Assembly: GCF_026340095.1 (NCBI RefSeq)
Contig: NZ_JAPEPO010000001.1
Location: forward strand, 6,422,001 to 6,486,000
Source of the DNA: Streptomyces sp. NBC_01446
GTDB taxonomy: Bacteria; Actinomycetota; Actinomycetes; Streptomycetales; Streptomycetaceae
DNA length: 64,000 nt
Reading direction: 5' to 3'
The notes under the pieces are model-generated. The model did not search any database and was not told where the DNA came from. It was given only the letters and a program-made list of their open reading frames with translations. The position numbers were made by a program, and so were the translations under genes. This document shows, piece after piece, positions 56,168 to 64,000 of this stretch (within the stretch, counting starts at the first letter, position 1; each line of letters begins with the position of its first letter).

Positions 56168-57556
56168 ATGAAGGCCCACGACGGGATGTACATCGGCGGC
56201 GAGTGGCGGGCCGCCGCCGGCACGGACACGATCGCCGTGGTGAATCCGGCGGACGAGCAGGTCATCGCCCATGTCCCGGCGGGCGTCGCCGAGGACGTCG
56301 ACGCCGCCGTGTTCGCCGCCCACGAGGCGTTCCCCGCCTGGGCCGCGACCCCGCCCGCCGAACGCGCCGCGCGGATCGCCGCCCTGCGCGACGTCCTCGT
56401 CGCCCGCAAGGACGAGATCGCCGAGACGGTCACCGCCGAACTCGGCGCGCCCCTGCAGTTCTCGCAGATGGTGCACGCGGGCGTGCCGATCCTGGTGGCT
56501 GGCTCGTACGCCGAACTCGCCGCCTCGTACGCCTTCGAGGAGAAGGTCGGCAACTCCACCGTCTACGCCGAACCGGTCGGCGTCGTCGGCGCGATCACGC
56601 CCTGGAACTACCCGCTCCACCAGATCGTCGCGAAGGTCGCCCCCGCGCTCGCGGCCGGGTGCACCGTCGTACTCAAGCCCGCCGAGGACACCCCGCTGAC
56701 CGCCCAGCTCTTCGCCGAGGCCGTCCATGAAGCGGGCATCCCCGCGGGCGTGTTCAACCTCGTCACCGGCCTCGGCCCCGTCGCGGGCCAGGCCCTCGCC
56801 GAGCACCCGGGCGTCGACCTGGTCTCCTTCACCGGATCCACCGCCGTCGGCAAGCAGATCGGCGCCACCGCGGGCGCGGCCGTCAAGCGCGTCGCCCTCG
56901 AACTCGGCGGCAAGTCCGCCAACGTCATCCTGCCGAGCGCCGACCTTGCCAAGGCGGTCGGTGTCGGCATCGCGAACGTCATGGGCAACTCCGGCCAGAC
57001 GTGCAGCGCCTGGACCCGCATGCTCGTCCACACGTCCCAGTACGACGAGGCCGTCGCGCTCGCCGCAGAGGCCGCCGCCAAGTACGGCGACCGCATCGGC
57101 CCGCTCGTCAACGCCAAGCAGCACACGCGCGTGCGCGGCTACATCGAGAAGGGCGTCGCCGAGGGCGCCCGCCTCGTCGTCGGCGGCCCCGAAGCCCCGC
57201 GCGAGCAGGGCTACTTCGTCAGCCCGACCGTCTTCGCCGACGTCACCCCCGAGATGACCATCGCCCAGGAGGAGATCTTCGGCCCGGTCGTCTCGATCAT
57301 CCGCTACGAGGACGAGGGCGACGCCCTGCGCATCGCCAACGGAACGGTGTACGGCCTCGCGGGCGCCGTCTGGGCGGCCGACGACGCCGAGGCGGTCGCG
57401 TTCGCGCGCCGCATGGACACCGGCCAGGTCGACATCAACGGCGGCCGCTTCAACCCCCTTGCCCCGTTCGGCGGTTACAAGCAGTCCGGCGTCGGCCGCG
57501 AGCTGGGCGCGCACGGCCTGTCCGAGTACCTCCAGACCAAGTCCCTCCAGTTCTAG
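56168..57556 (+). CDS. NAD(P)-dependent aldehyde dehydrogenase
   Basis: A 462-residue ALDH. It oxidises aldehydes to acids. Catalytic Cys279 (GNSGQTCSAW) and general base Glu245 (LELGGKSAN) are present, with ITPWNYPLHQIVAKVAPALAAGC for cofactor binding and the C-terminal FGGYKQSGVGRELG motif. ATG 56168 with GGGAGGA just upstream. The alcohol dehydrogenase gene starts 17 bp after its stop, so the pair could turn an alcohol to an acid. An operator-like dyad lies before the gene, probably for the TetR protein at 62141. Natural substrate unknown; an aromatic or aliphatic aldehyde is likely. Confidence 0.94.
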   Translation: MKAHDGMYIGGEWRAAAGTDTIAVVNPADEQVIAHVPAGVAEDVDAAVFAAHEAFPAWAATPPAERAARIAALRDVLVARKDEIAETVTAELGAPLQFSQMVHAGVPILVAGSYAELAASYAFEEKVGNSTVYAEPVGVVGAITPWNYPLHQIVAKVAPALAAGCTVVLKPAEDTPLTAQLFAEAVHEAGIPAGVFNLVTGLGPVAGQALAEHPGVDLVSFTGSTAVGKQIGATAGAAVKRVALELGGKSANVILPSADLAKAVGVGIANVMGNSGQTCSAWTRMLVHTSQYDEAVALAAEAAAKYGDRIGPLVNAKQHTRVRGYIEKGVAEGARLVVGGPEAPREQGYFVSPTVFADVTPEMTIAQEEIFGPVVSIIRYEDEGDALRIANGTVYGLAGAVWAADDAEAVAFARRMDTGQVDINGGRFNPLAPFGGYKQSGVGRELGAHGLSEYLQTKSLQF

Positions 57557-57572
57557 AGGAGTCCCCCGCATC

Positions 57573-58655
57573 ATGGTCCGCGCCGCTGTCCTGCCCGCCG
57601 TCGGCTCACCGCTGGAGATCACCGACATCGACCTGCCCGAGCCCGGCCCCGGGCAGGTCCGCATCAAACTCGCCGCCGCCGGGGTCTGCCACTCCGACCT
57701 GTCCCTGACCAACGGCACGATGCGCGTGCGCGTCCCCGCCGTGCTCGGCCACGAGGGCGCCGGCACGGTCGTCTCCGTCGGCGAGGGCGTCACCCATGTC
57801 GCACCCGGCGACGGGGTCGTCCTCAACTGGGCGCCCGCGTGCGGAAAGTGCCACGCCTGCTCACTCGGCGAGGTGTGGCTGTGTGCCGACGCCCTCACCG
57901 GCGCGGGCTCCGTGTACGCCCACCGCTCCGACGACGGCAGCGACCTCCACCCGGGCCTGAACGTCGCGGCGTTTGCCCAGGAGACGGTGGTCGCCGCGAA
58001 CTGCGTCCTGCGCGCCCCCGAGGGCGTCCCCCTCACCGACGCGGCCCTCCTCGGCTGCGCCGTCCTGACCGGATACGGCGCCGTGCACCACTCGGCGCGG
58101 GTCCGTGAGGGCGAGACGGTCGCCGTCTTCGGCGTCGGCGGGGTCGGCCTCGCCACGCTTCAGGCGGCCCGCATCGCCGGCGCCTCGAAGATCATCGCCG
58201 TGGACGTCTCGCCGGAGAAGGAGGAGCTGGCCCGCAAGGCCGGCGCCACGGACTACGTCGTGGCCTCCGAGACCACCGCACGCGAGATCCGCGGCCTCAC
58301 CGGCAAGCAGGGCGTGGACGTCGCGGTCGAGTGCGTGGGCCGCGCCGTGACCATCCGTACCGCGTGGGAGTCCACGCGGCGCGGCGGCCGCACCACGGTC
58401 GTCGGCATCGGCGGCAAGGATCAGCAGGTCACCTTCAACGCCCTGGAGATCTTCCACTTCGGCCGCACGCTCGCCGGCTGCGTCTACGGCAACTCCGACC
58501 CGGCGAAGGACCTCCCGGTCCTGGCCGAGCACATCCGCGCGGGCCGCCTCGACCTGAGCGCACTCGTCACCGAACACATCGCACTCGACGGGATCCCCGC
58601 CGCCTTCGACAACATGGTCGCGGGCAAGGGCGGACGGGCGCTGGTCGTCTTCTAG
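57573..58655 (+). CDS. Zinc-dependent alcohol dehydrogenase (MDR superfamily)
   Basis: A 360-residue medium-chain dehydrogenase. Catalytic zinc ligands are in GVCHSDL and GHEGAG, the structural zinc cysteines in CGKCHACSLGEVWLC, and the NAD-binding Rossmann motif is VAVFGVGGVGLATLQAARIAGASKIIAVDVS. It resembles class III and NDMA-dependent alcohol dehydrogenases of actinobacteria. ATG 57573 with AGAGGAG 12-18 bases upstream. Co-transcribed with the aldehyde dehydrogenase; a terminator follows, 10 bp after the stop. Confidence 0.93.
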   Translation: MVRAAVLPAVGSPLEITDIDLPEPGPGQVRIKLAAAGVCHSDLSLTNGTMRVRVPAVLGHEGAGTVVSVGEGVTHVAPGDGVVLNWAPACGKCHACSLGEVWLCADALTGAGSVYAHRSDDGSDLHPGLNVAAFAQETVVAANCVLRAPEGVPLTDAALLGCAVLTGYGAVHHSARVREGETVAVFGVGGVGLATLQAARIAGASKIIAVDVSPEKEELARKAGATDYVVASETTAREIRGLTGKQGVDVAVECVGRAVTIRTAWESTRRGGRTTVVGIGGKDQQVTFNALEIFHFGRTLAGCVYGNSDPAKDLPVLAEHIRAGRLDLSALVTEHIALDGIPAAFDNMVAGKGGRALVVF

Positions 58656-58664
58656 GCCCGCACA

Positions 58665-58696
58665 TGACCCCGGCCGCCCCCGCGCGGCCGGGGTCA
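58665..58696 (+). terminator. Terminator of the ALDH-ADH operon
   Basis: 13-bp stem, arms TGACCCCGGCCGC (58665-58677) and complement (58684-58696), 6-base loop. No T run. It separates the dehydrogenases from the symporter gene. Confidence 0.7.
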
Positions 58697-58848
58697 CAGG
58701 GCTGCCCGCACACGGCCGGCGCTTTCCCATACGCAGGCAAAAACTGCTGATGCGCAACCCGTTGACCCGCGTACCGTCCGGTCAGTATGTTCCCGGGACC
58801 GCGGCGCCGCGGACCGTCCCCTCCCCGCAGTCACCGGAGTGTGCACGC

Positions 58849-60177
58849 ATGGACACGGCACCATCCGCTCGCCCCGCAGCCACCGCTTCCCCCGAAGCCG
58901 AGACCCGTGCCCGACGAAAGGTCGCCACCGCCGCCGCGCTCGCCTCGGCCGTCGAGTGGTACGACTACTTCGTCTTCGGCATCGCGGCCGCCCTCGTGCT
59001 CGGCGACCTCTACTTCCCCTCCGGCAGCTCGTCGGCGGGCGTGCTCGCCGCCTTCGCGACCTTCGCCGTCGGCTTCCTCGCCCGCCCGCTCGGCGGGGTC
59101 ATCGCCGGCCAGCTCGGCGACAAGCGCGGCCGCAAGCCCATGCTGGTCCTCGCCCTGACCCTGATGGGCCTCGCCACCACGGGCATCGGCCTGCTTCCCA
59201 CGTACGACACGATCGGCGTGGCCGCGCCGATCCTCCTCGTCGCCCTGAGGGTCGTACAGGGCCTCGCCGTCGGCGCCCAGTGGGGCGGCGCGATGCTGAT
59301 GGCCACCGAGTACGCCCCCGAGGGCAAGCGCGGCCTCTACGGCAGCCTCGTCCAACTCGGCGTCCCCATCGGCGTGGTGACCGCCAACACCGTCTTCCTC
59401 GTCGCCGGCGCCCTCACCAGCGACAGCGCCTTCACCGCGTGGGGCTGGCGGCTCCCGTTCCTGGTGGGCCTGCTCGTCCTCGCCCTGGCCTGGTACATCC
59501 ACGCGAAGGTCGAGGAGACCCCCGAGTTCAAGGCGGCGGAGGCGGAACTGGCGAAGGCGGAGGCGGACCGCTCCCGCTCCCCGCTGCGCAGGATCCTGCG
59601 CGAGCACCTCGGCACGGTCTTCCTCGCGGGCGGCTCCTTCGCCGTGAACACAGCGACGTTCTACATCATCATCACCGGAGTCCTCGACTACACGACCCGT
59701 GAACTCGGCATGAAGCGCGAGGCCGTCCTGACCGTCTCGCTCTGCATCAGCCTCACCCAGCTCGCCCTGATCCCCGCGTCGGCGGCCCTTTCCGACCGCA
59801 TCGGACGGCTGCGGATCTACGCACTCGGCGCGGCGGGCCTCGTCGTGTGGGCCGTGCCGATGTTCCTGCTCATCGACACGGGCTCACTGCTCTGGCTGGC
59901 CGTCGGCACCTTCGTCACCAGCTGCTTCCTGAGCATCATGTACGGCCCTCAGGCCGCGCTGTTCGCCGAGCTGTTCACCGCCGAGATGCGCTACACGGGA
60001 GCCTCGCTCGGCTATCAGATCGCGGCCGTGTTCGGCGGCGGACTCGCGCCGTTCGTGATGGTGCTGCTCCTGGAGGCGACCGGCACGTCGATGGCCGTCT
60101 CCGGCTACATCATCGGGCTCGGCGTGATCGCCCTGATCTCCATCAAGGTGCTTGCGGGGCGGGCGGCTGCGCGCTGA
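58849..60177 (+). CDS. MHS family MFS symporter (shikimate/dicarboxylate type)
   Basis: A 442-residue transporter of the metabolite:H+ symporter group (ShiA, KgtP, ProP relatives). Signature parts: SAVEWYDYFVFGIAAALVLGDLYFP, FLARPLGGVIAGQLGDKRGRKPMLVLAL (motif A), RVVQGLAVGAQWGGAMLMATEYAPEGKRG, VEETPEFK and LFAELFTAEMRYTGASLGYQIA. It takes up organic acids or similar solutes with protons. ATG 58849 is chosen (GGAG 10 bases upstream). Gene end overlaps the convergent urea transporter by 35 bp. Substrate may be linked to the dehydrogenase pair or acyl-CoA pathway nearby. Confidence 0.92.
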   Translation: MDTAPSARPAATASPEAETRARRKVATAAALASAVEWYDYFVFGIAAALVLGDLYFPSGSSSAGVLAAFATFAVGFLARPLGGVIAGQLGDKRGRKPMLVLALTLMGLATTGIGLLPTYDTIGVAAPILLVALRVVQGLAVGAQWGGAMLMATEYAPEGKRGLYGSLVQLGVPIGVVTANTVFLVAGALTSDSAFTAWGWRLPFLVGLLVLALAWYIHAKVEETPEFKAAEAELAKAEADRSRSPLRRILREHLGTVFLAGGSFAVNTATFYIIITGVLDYTTRELGMKREAVLTVSLCISLTQLALIPASAALSDRIGRLRIYALGAAGLVVWAVPMFLLIDTGSLLWLAVGTFVTSCFLSIMYGPQAALFAELFTAEMRYTGASLGYQIAAVFGGGLAPFVMVLLLEATGTSMAVSGYIIGLGVIALISIKVLAGRAAAR

Positions 60178-61198
60178 GCGCCCCCGCCGTCATCGGCTCC
60201 GGCGCCGTGGGCGCCGGGGCCGATGTCCGCAGTCTGGGGAAGGAGCGGGCCGCCGCCAGGAAGGCGAACGTCGTCAGGACGAACGGCCAGGTGAACGTGT
60301 GCCCGCCGGACGGCGCGAACACCGCGGCCATGGCCGACGTCGCGGCCGTCGCGGTGAACGCGCCCACCACGGCGTACCCCAGAGTGCGCGGGCCCGCCTC
60401 GAGGAACACCCCGCACAGGGCCAGCGTCACGAGGATCGCGTTGTAGCCCATGGTCCCGTCCGCGATCTGGGCGGCGGGAGCGCCGAGCGCCCACGCCGAG
60501 AGGATCCCGGCGATGCTGCCCACGCCCGCCACGGCGGCGGCCCGGCGGCTCGCGACGAGGAGCGCGGCGAGCACCAGCGCGCCGACGTACCACTGCGGCA
60601 TGAAGAAGATCTCGGCGAAGCCGGTGAAGAACCCGTGCCACAGGTCGGAGAAGCCGGGCGAGGTCGGCCCGGTCGCCGCGCTCGTGAGGGCGGCGAGGCC
60701 GTCGCCGTGGTGCCAGATCCGCTCGAACCCCGGTGCCGCGGTGGTCATCGCGCTCGCGAGGAGGCAGTAGGGGAGCGTCAGCGACGGCAGGTTCCACACG
60801 CCGAGCAGATTGACGACGGCCGCGGTGACGACGGTGACGACGACGCAGCCGGCCGCCGCGAGCAGCGCGGTCGACAGATGGTCGGCGCCCAGGAACACCG
60901 CGAAACACAGGGCCGTCAGACAGGCGTTGAACCCTTCGAGGCCCGTCGATACGCGCTCGCGGTCCGCGCCGAGCAGCCGCGAGGTGGCCGTGCCGAGCGC
61001 CGTTCCCGCGATCGCGTAGAGCGCGTACTCCCACCCCGCCGCGAACAGCGCCACGGCGAAGAGCAGTCCGGCCGGGACGCTGGACAGAAAGGCGACCTGA
61101 GCCTGCCCCCGAAGGACCTGAACGCCGAATTGCCTACAACCCGCACCCCAATCAAGGGGTGATTCGCCAGGAGTTGGGCCGTTCTTGGCCTGCCGCAT
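60143..61198 (-). CDS. Urea transporter (UT family)
   Basis: A 351-residue membrane protein with about ten helices in two homologous halves. Urea transporter features: LSSVPAGLLFAVALFAAGWEYALYAIAGTALGTATSRLLG, GLEGFNACLTALCFAVF, NLPSLTLPYCLLAS (the LPxxTxPF-like urea signature) and QIADGTMGYNAILVTLALCGVF in the second half. It lets urea diffuse across the membrane. No urease or amidohydrolase gene is nearby. ATG 61198 with GGGAG 6 bases upstream. Confidence 0.88.
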   Translation of the reverse strand: MRQAKNGPTPGESPLDWGAGCRQFGVQVLRGQAQVAFLSSVPAGLLFAVALFAAGWEYALYAIAGTALGTATSRLLGADRERVSTGLEGFNACLTALCFAVFLGADHLSTALLAAAGCVVVTVVTAAVVNLLGVWNLPSLTLPYCLLASAMTTAAPGFERIWHHGDGLAALTSAATGPTSPGFSDLWHGFFTGFAEIFFMPQWYVGALVLAALLVASRRAAAVAGVGSIAGILSAWALGAPAAQIADGTMGYNAILVTLALCGVFLEAGPRTLGYAVVGAFTATAATSAMAAVFAPSGGHTFTWPFVLTTFAFLAAARSFPRLRTSAPAPTAPEPMTAGALSAQPPAPQAP

Positions 61199-61320
61199 CC
61201 CGTGCTCCCGTGTTACGTCCCTGTTTCACCGAGCAGAACGGAGGCACTTTACAGACATCCCCCGAAGTCCGGAAGAAGGGGCCTATCGCGGCAGGAAGCA
61301 CCTGCCCTCCCGGCCGTCGC

Positions 61321-61428
61321 CGCGCCGCTGCCTCGATCCCCGGGCGTCGCTAACGCGGCGCCGCTGCCTCGATCCCCAGGGCGTCGCTAGCGCAGCGACT
61401 CCGCCCCGATCCCCAGGGCGTCCCCGAA
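61321..61428. repeat. Three tandem copies of a ~37-bp unit at the 3' end of the ArsR gene
   Basis: Units at about 61321-61355, 61356-61392 and 61393-61428 share CTGCCTCGATCCCC-GGGCGTCGCTA. The third unit codes the end of the ArsR protein and its stop; the others are extra copies beyond the stop in the gap 61199-61386. Confidence 0.7.
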
Positions 61429-62097
61429 CGCCCGCTCCCCGTCCGGCGTGACCTTCACGGCCCGCTCGGACCCGATCCGCACGACCCAGCCCGCGTCGAA
61501 CGCGTGGCTGCACAGCGCCGCGCCCGCCGCCCCCGCGAGATGCGGCCGGCGCTCGGTCCAGTCCAGGCACGCCCGCGCCATGGGCCGCCGCCCCGACCGC
61601 TCGAGCCCGATCCCCAACGCCCCGAACAGGTCCACCCCTTGGGCGGTCAGTGCGAATCCCGTGTCCGTCTGCAGATCCCCGCGCCGGACCAGCGCGTCCG
61701 TGAGCGCGATGCCGAGGCGTCCCGCGAGATGGTCGTAACAGGTGCGCCCGCGCGCCATCGCGTCCCGCGCGCTCACCGCCCGCAGCGTCGCCGGCCGCTC
61801 CCCGCCGTCCGGCGCCGCGTACGCGGCGAGTTCCTCGACGAGCCCGGCCACGCGCGCGTCCGCGAGCCGCACATAGCGATGGCGCCCCTGCCGTTCCTCG
61901 GTGAGCAGGCGGCCCGCGACGAGCTTGCCCAGATGCTCGCTCGCGGTCGAGGCGGCCACCCCCGAGTGCCGCGCGAGCTCACCGGCGGTCCACGCCCGCC
62001 CGTCGAGCAGCGCGAGCAGACAGGCGGCGCGGGTCTCGTCGGCCATGAGTGCGGCGAGCGCGGCGAGGCGCGGTGCGCCGGGTTCCCTGGACTTCAT
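61387..62097 (-). CDS. ArsR-type winged-helix regulator
   Basis: A 236-residue regulator. The DNA-binding part is ARLAALAALMADETRAACLLALLDGRAWTAGELARHSGVAASTASEHLGKLVAGRLLTEERQGRHRYVRLAD, an ArsR-like winged helix. A second region (residues about 110-236) with RTCYDHLAGRLG, GFALTAQGVDLFGALGI, and LDWTERRPHLAGAAGAALCSHAFDAGWV carries conserved His/Cys residues and is typical for a larger ArsR subgroup (metal- or ligand-sensing second domain). ATG start; 43 bp from the TetR gene on the same strand. Target unknown. Confidence 0.88.
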   Translation of the reverse strand: MKSREPGAPRLAALAALMADETRAACLLALLDGRAWTAGELARHSGVAASTASEHLGKLVAGRLLTEERQGRHRYVRLADARVAGLVEELAAYAAPDGGERPATLRAVSARDAMARGRTCYDHLAGRLGIALTDALVRRGDLQTDTGFALTAQGVDLFGALGIGLERSGRRPMARACLDWTERRPHLAGAAGAALCSHAFDAGWVVRIGSERAVKVTPDGERAFGDALGIGAESLR

Positions 62098-62140
62098 GGG
62101 TCAAGCATGCGCCGGGAACGGTTCGGTGACGGCCGAAACG

Positions 62141-62788
62141 TCAGTGGAGCGCCGCGACCTGTTCGTACTGCTGCGTGAGCCCGTCGAGGAGCGCCCGCAG
62201 GCCCGTCTCGAAGGCCCGCTCGTCGATCAGCTCCTGGCGGTCGGCGAGCAGATGGGCCTGGCCGAGGTGCGGGTAGTCGGCGGGGTCGTACGCCGTCTCG
62301 TCGTCGACGAAGCCCCCGGCGAACGAGCCGAGCGCGGAGCCCGTCACGAAGTACCGCATGAGCGCGCCGATCGACGTGGCCTGCGCCGGGGGCCAGCCCG
62401 CGTCCACCATCGAGCCGAACACGGCGTCGGCGAGCCGCAGTCCCGCGGGCCTGCGGCCGGGCCCCTGGGCGAGCACGGGAACGATGTTCGGGTGCTCGAG
62501 GAGGGCCGCCCGGTAGGACACCGCCCAGTCGTGCAGGGAGGTGCGCCAGTCGCGCCCGTCCGCGGGGTCGAACATCGCCAGGTCGACCTGCGCGCTCACC
62601 GAGTCGGCGACCGCCTCCAGGATCTGGTCCTTGGTGCGGAAGTGGTTGTAGAGCGAGGGGCCGCTCACGCCCAGCTCGGCGGCGAGCCGCCGCGTCGAGA
62701 CGGCAGCGAGGCCCTCGGCGTCGACGAGAGAGAGCGCGGCTATGACGATGCGGTCTCTGCTCAGGAGGGGCTTGCGCGGTCGGGCCAT
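62141..62788 (-). CDS. TetR family regulator, probable controller of two nearby operons
   Basis: A 215-residue TetR regulator with AALSLVDAEGLAAVSTRRLAAELGVSGPSLYNHFRTKDQILEAVADS as the DNA-binding domain and a ligand domain (WRTSLHDWAVSYRAALLEHPNIVPVLAQGPGRRPAGLRLADAVFGSMVDAGW). Start ATG 62788. It is divergent from an acyl-CoA dehydrogenase; the gap contains a dyad that also occurs before the aldehyde dehydrogenase 6.7 kb away. This suggests the protein senses an acyl-CoA, aldehyde or related catabolite and controls both units. Confidence 0.9.
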   Translation of the reverse strand: MARPRKPLLSRDRIVIAALSLVDAEGLAAVSTRRLAAELGVSGPSLYNHFRTKDQILEAVADSVSAQVDLAMFDPADGRDWRTSLHDWAVSYRAALLEHPNIVPVLAQGPGRRPAGLRLADAVFGSMVDAGWPPAQATSIGALMRYFVTGSALGSFAGGFVDDETAYDPADYPHLGQAHLLADRQELIDERAFETGLRALLDGLTQQYEQVAALH

Positions 62789-62815
62789 GCGGCACATAGT
62801 AGGGCTGTCAGCCGA

Positions 62816-62834
62816 AAACTAGCAGTGCTAATTT
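62816..62834. promoter_or_regulatory. TetR-type operator between TetR and acyl-CoA dehydrogenase genes
   Basis: AAACTAGCAGTGCTAATTT: arms AAACTA/TAATTT around 7 bases, one mismatch, with the same layout as the dyad at 56100-56118. It lies 27 bp from the TetR start and 33 bp from the dehydrogenase start. Confidence 0.7.
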
Positions 62835-62867
62835 AGTGCTCATTCACTTATGCCTGAGGTGTGGTCC

Positions 62868-64000
62868 ATGAATCTGGAGCTCAGCGAGGAGCAGGCGGCC
62901 GTAAAGCGGCTCGCCAGGGACTTCGTGGCGCGCGAGATCACCCCGAACGTCGTCGGCTGGGACCGTGCCGAAGAGGTCGACCGTGGCATCGTCAAGAAGC
63001 TCGGCGACGTCGGCTTCCTGGGCCTGACCATCGACGAGCGGTACGGCGGCTCGGGCGGCGACCACCTCGCGTACTGCCTGGTCACCGAGGAGCTCGGCCG
63101 CGGCGACTCGTCCGTGCGCGGCATCGTCTCCGTCTCGCTCGGTCTGGTCACCAAGACCATCCAGTCCTACGGGACCGAGGAGCAGAAGCGGGAGTGGCTG
63201 CCCCGGCTCACGGCCGGCGAGGCCCTCGGCTGCTTCGGACTCACCGAGCCCGGCACCGGCTCCGACGCCGGCAGCCTCACGACCCGGGCCGTCCGCGACG
63301 GCGACGACTACGTGATCAACGGCTCCAAGATGTTCATCACGAACGGCACCTGGGCCGACGTGGTCCTCCTCTTCGCCCGCTCCACCGACGCCCCCGGACA
63401 CAAGGGTGTCACCGCCTTCCTCGTCCCCACGGACACCCCCGGCCTCACCCGCCGCACCATCCACGGCAAGCTCGGCCTGCGCGGCCAGGCCACCGCCGAG
63501 CTGGTCCTCGAGGACGTCCGGGTCCCCGCCTCCGCGATGCTCGGGCCCGAGGGCAAGGGTTTCTCCGTCGCCATGTCGGCGCTCGCCAAGGGGCGGATGT
63601 CCGTGGCCGCGGGCTGCGTCGGCATCGCGCAGGCCGCGCTCGACGCCGCCGTGGGATACGCGGCGGAGCGCGAGCAGTTCGGCAAGTCCATCGCCTCGTA
63701 CCAGCTGGTGCAGGAGCTGATCAGCGACATCTCTGTGGACGTGGACGCCGCGCGCCTGCTGACCTGGCGCGTCGCCGACCTCATCGACCGCGGCGAGGAC
63801 TTCGCGACCGCCGCCTCCAAGGCGAAGCTCTTCGCCTCCGAGGCCGCGGTGCGCTGCGCGAACAACGCCCTCCAGGTCTTCGGCGGCTACGGCTACATCG
63901 ACGAGTACCCGGTCGGCAAACTCCTGCGCGACGCCCGCGTCATGACCCTCTACGAGGGCACCAGCCAGATCCAGAAGCTCATCATCGGCCGCGCGATCAC
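62868..64000 (+). CDS. Acyl-CoA dehydrogenase (3' end cut by window)
   Basis: 377 codons of a flavin acyl-CoA dehydrogenase; only the C-terminal end is missing. Motifs: MNLELSEEQAAVKRLARDFV, CFGLTEPGTGSDAGSL (FAD-binding), YVINGSKMFITNGTWADV, GKLGLRGQATAEL (ACAD signature), and the C-terminal QVFGGYGYIDEYPVGKLLRDARVMTLYEGTSQIQ with Glu in YEGT, the usual catalytic base of short/medium chain ACADs. ATG 62868 with GAGGTG upstream (ATG 62850 also in frame). It dehydrogenates an acyl-CoA in beta-oxidation or branched-chain amino acid breakdown. Divergent from its likely TetR regulator. Confidence 0.93.
   Translation, partial: MNLELSEEQAAVKRLARDFVAREITPNVVGWDRAEEVDRGIVKKLGDVGFLGLTIDERYGGSGGDHLAYCLVTEELGRGDSSVRGIVSVSLGLVTKTIQSYGTEEQKREWLPRLTAGEALGCFGLTEPGTGSDAGSLTTRAVRDGDDYVINGSKMFITNGTWADVVLLFARSTDAPGHKGVTAFLVPTDTPGLTRRTIHGKLGLRGQATAELVLEDVRVPASAMLGPEGKGFSVAMSALAKGRMSVAAGCVGIAQAALDAAVGYAAEREQFGKSIASYQLVQELISDISVDVDAARLLTWRVADLIDRGEDFATAASKAKLFASEAAVRCANNALQVFGGYGYIDEYPVGKLLRDARVMTLYEGTSQIQKLIIGRAI

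Noticed and set aside
1..64000. CRISPR array, tRNA, rRNA, integrase or transposase
   Set aside because: No regularly spaced identical repeats, cloverleaf-like CCA-ended sequence or recombinase motif was noticed when reading both strands; a tRNAscan and IS search would be needed to exclude small ones.

Overview
The window is a GC-rich actinobacterial chromosome segment, almost certainly from a Streptomyces. Signs of this are dense high-GC3 genes on both strands, frequent GTG/TTG starts with GGAGG ribosome binding sites, ATGA start/stop overlaps, paired streptogrisin proteases, a SARP-type regulator, a Ser/Thr kinase with an extracellular domain, an LAXTG (sortase E type) anchor and the common Streptomyces GC-rich intergenic repeat. 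From memory the gene order resembles the right half of the core in model Streptomyces (dnaE2 to hmgA to aldehyde/alcohol dehydrogenase); this was not checked. No rRNA, tRNA, CRISPR, insertion sequence or prophage gene was recognised.

Layout. 1-4.9 kb: end of a + strand operon with an amino-acid-type ABC ATPase (5' cut), a lipoprotein binding protein, two flavin monooxygenases and a DUF1684 protein, resembling sulfur-compound salvage operons. 5.1-8.4 kb: two secreted streptogrisin-like proteases (B type and D type) around a slipin. 8.5-14.2 kb: a membrane protein, then a dnaE2-imuB-like mutagenesis pair behind a near-consensus LexA box. 14.2-18.8 kb: cupin/MarR pair with operators, secreted lipase, an AA10 LPMO with a sortase signal and a frameshift, acetyltransferase, a 47-aa protein and a methyltransferase. 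18.8-21.8 kb: DUF402, double GNAT, GntR and AAA+ genes.

21.9-31.8 kb looks like a cell-surface polysaccharide locus: GH39-like hydrolase, a 1285-aa flippase/membrane-glycosyltransferase fusion, polysaccharide deacetylase, two GT2 enzymes, a FemAB/CelD-like acyltransferase and a small membrane protein. The - strand genes are closely coupled. 32.1-37.4 kb: SGNH lipase, Ser/Thr kinase, small proteins and a Tat-exported M20 amidohydrolase. 37.4-39.9 kb: ABC exporter with a divergent TetR regulator and two operator-like dyads.

40-47 kb: an orphan type ISP C-terminal domain protein, a GntR regulator, homogentisate dioxygenase (hmgA), a TetR regulator, a citrate-type symporter and an MFS exporter. 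47-56 kb: a large SARP/AAA/TPR regulator and a two-gene operon of a secreted subtilase and a secreted FG-GAP/PQQ-like propeller protein. 56-64 kb: aldehyde and alcohol dehydrogenases and an MHS-family symporter, a urea transporter, ArsR and TetR regulators and an acyl-CoA dehydrogenase (3' cut). Near-identical 19-bp dyads lie before the aldehyde dehydrogenase and between the TetR and acyl-CoA dehydrogenase genes, so one TetR protein may control both.
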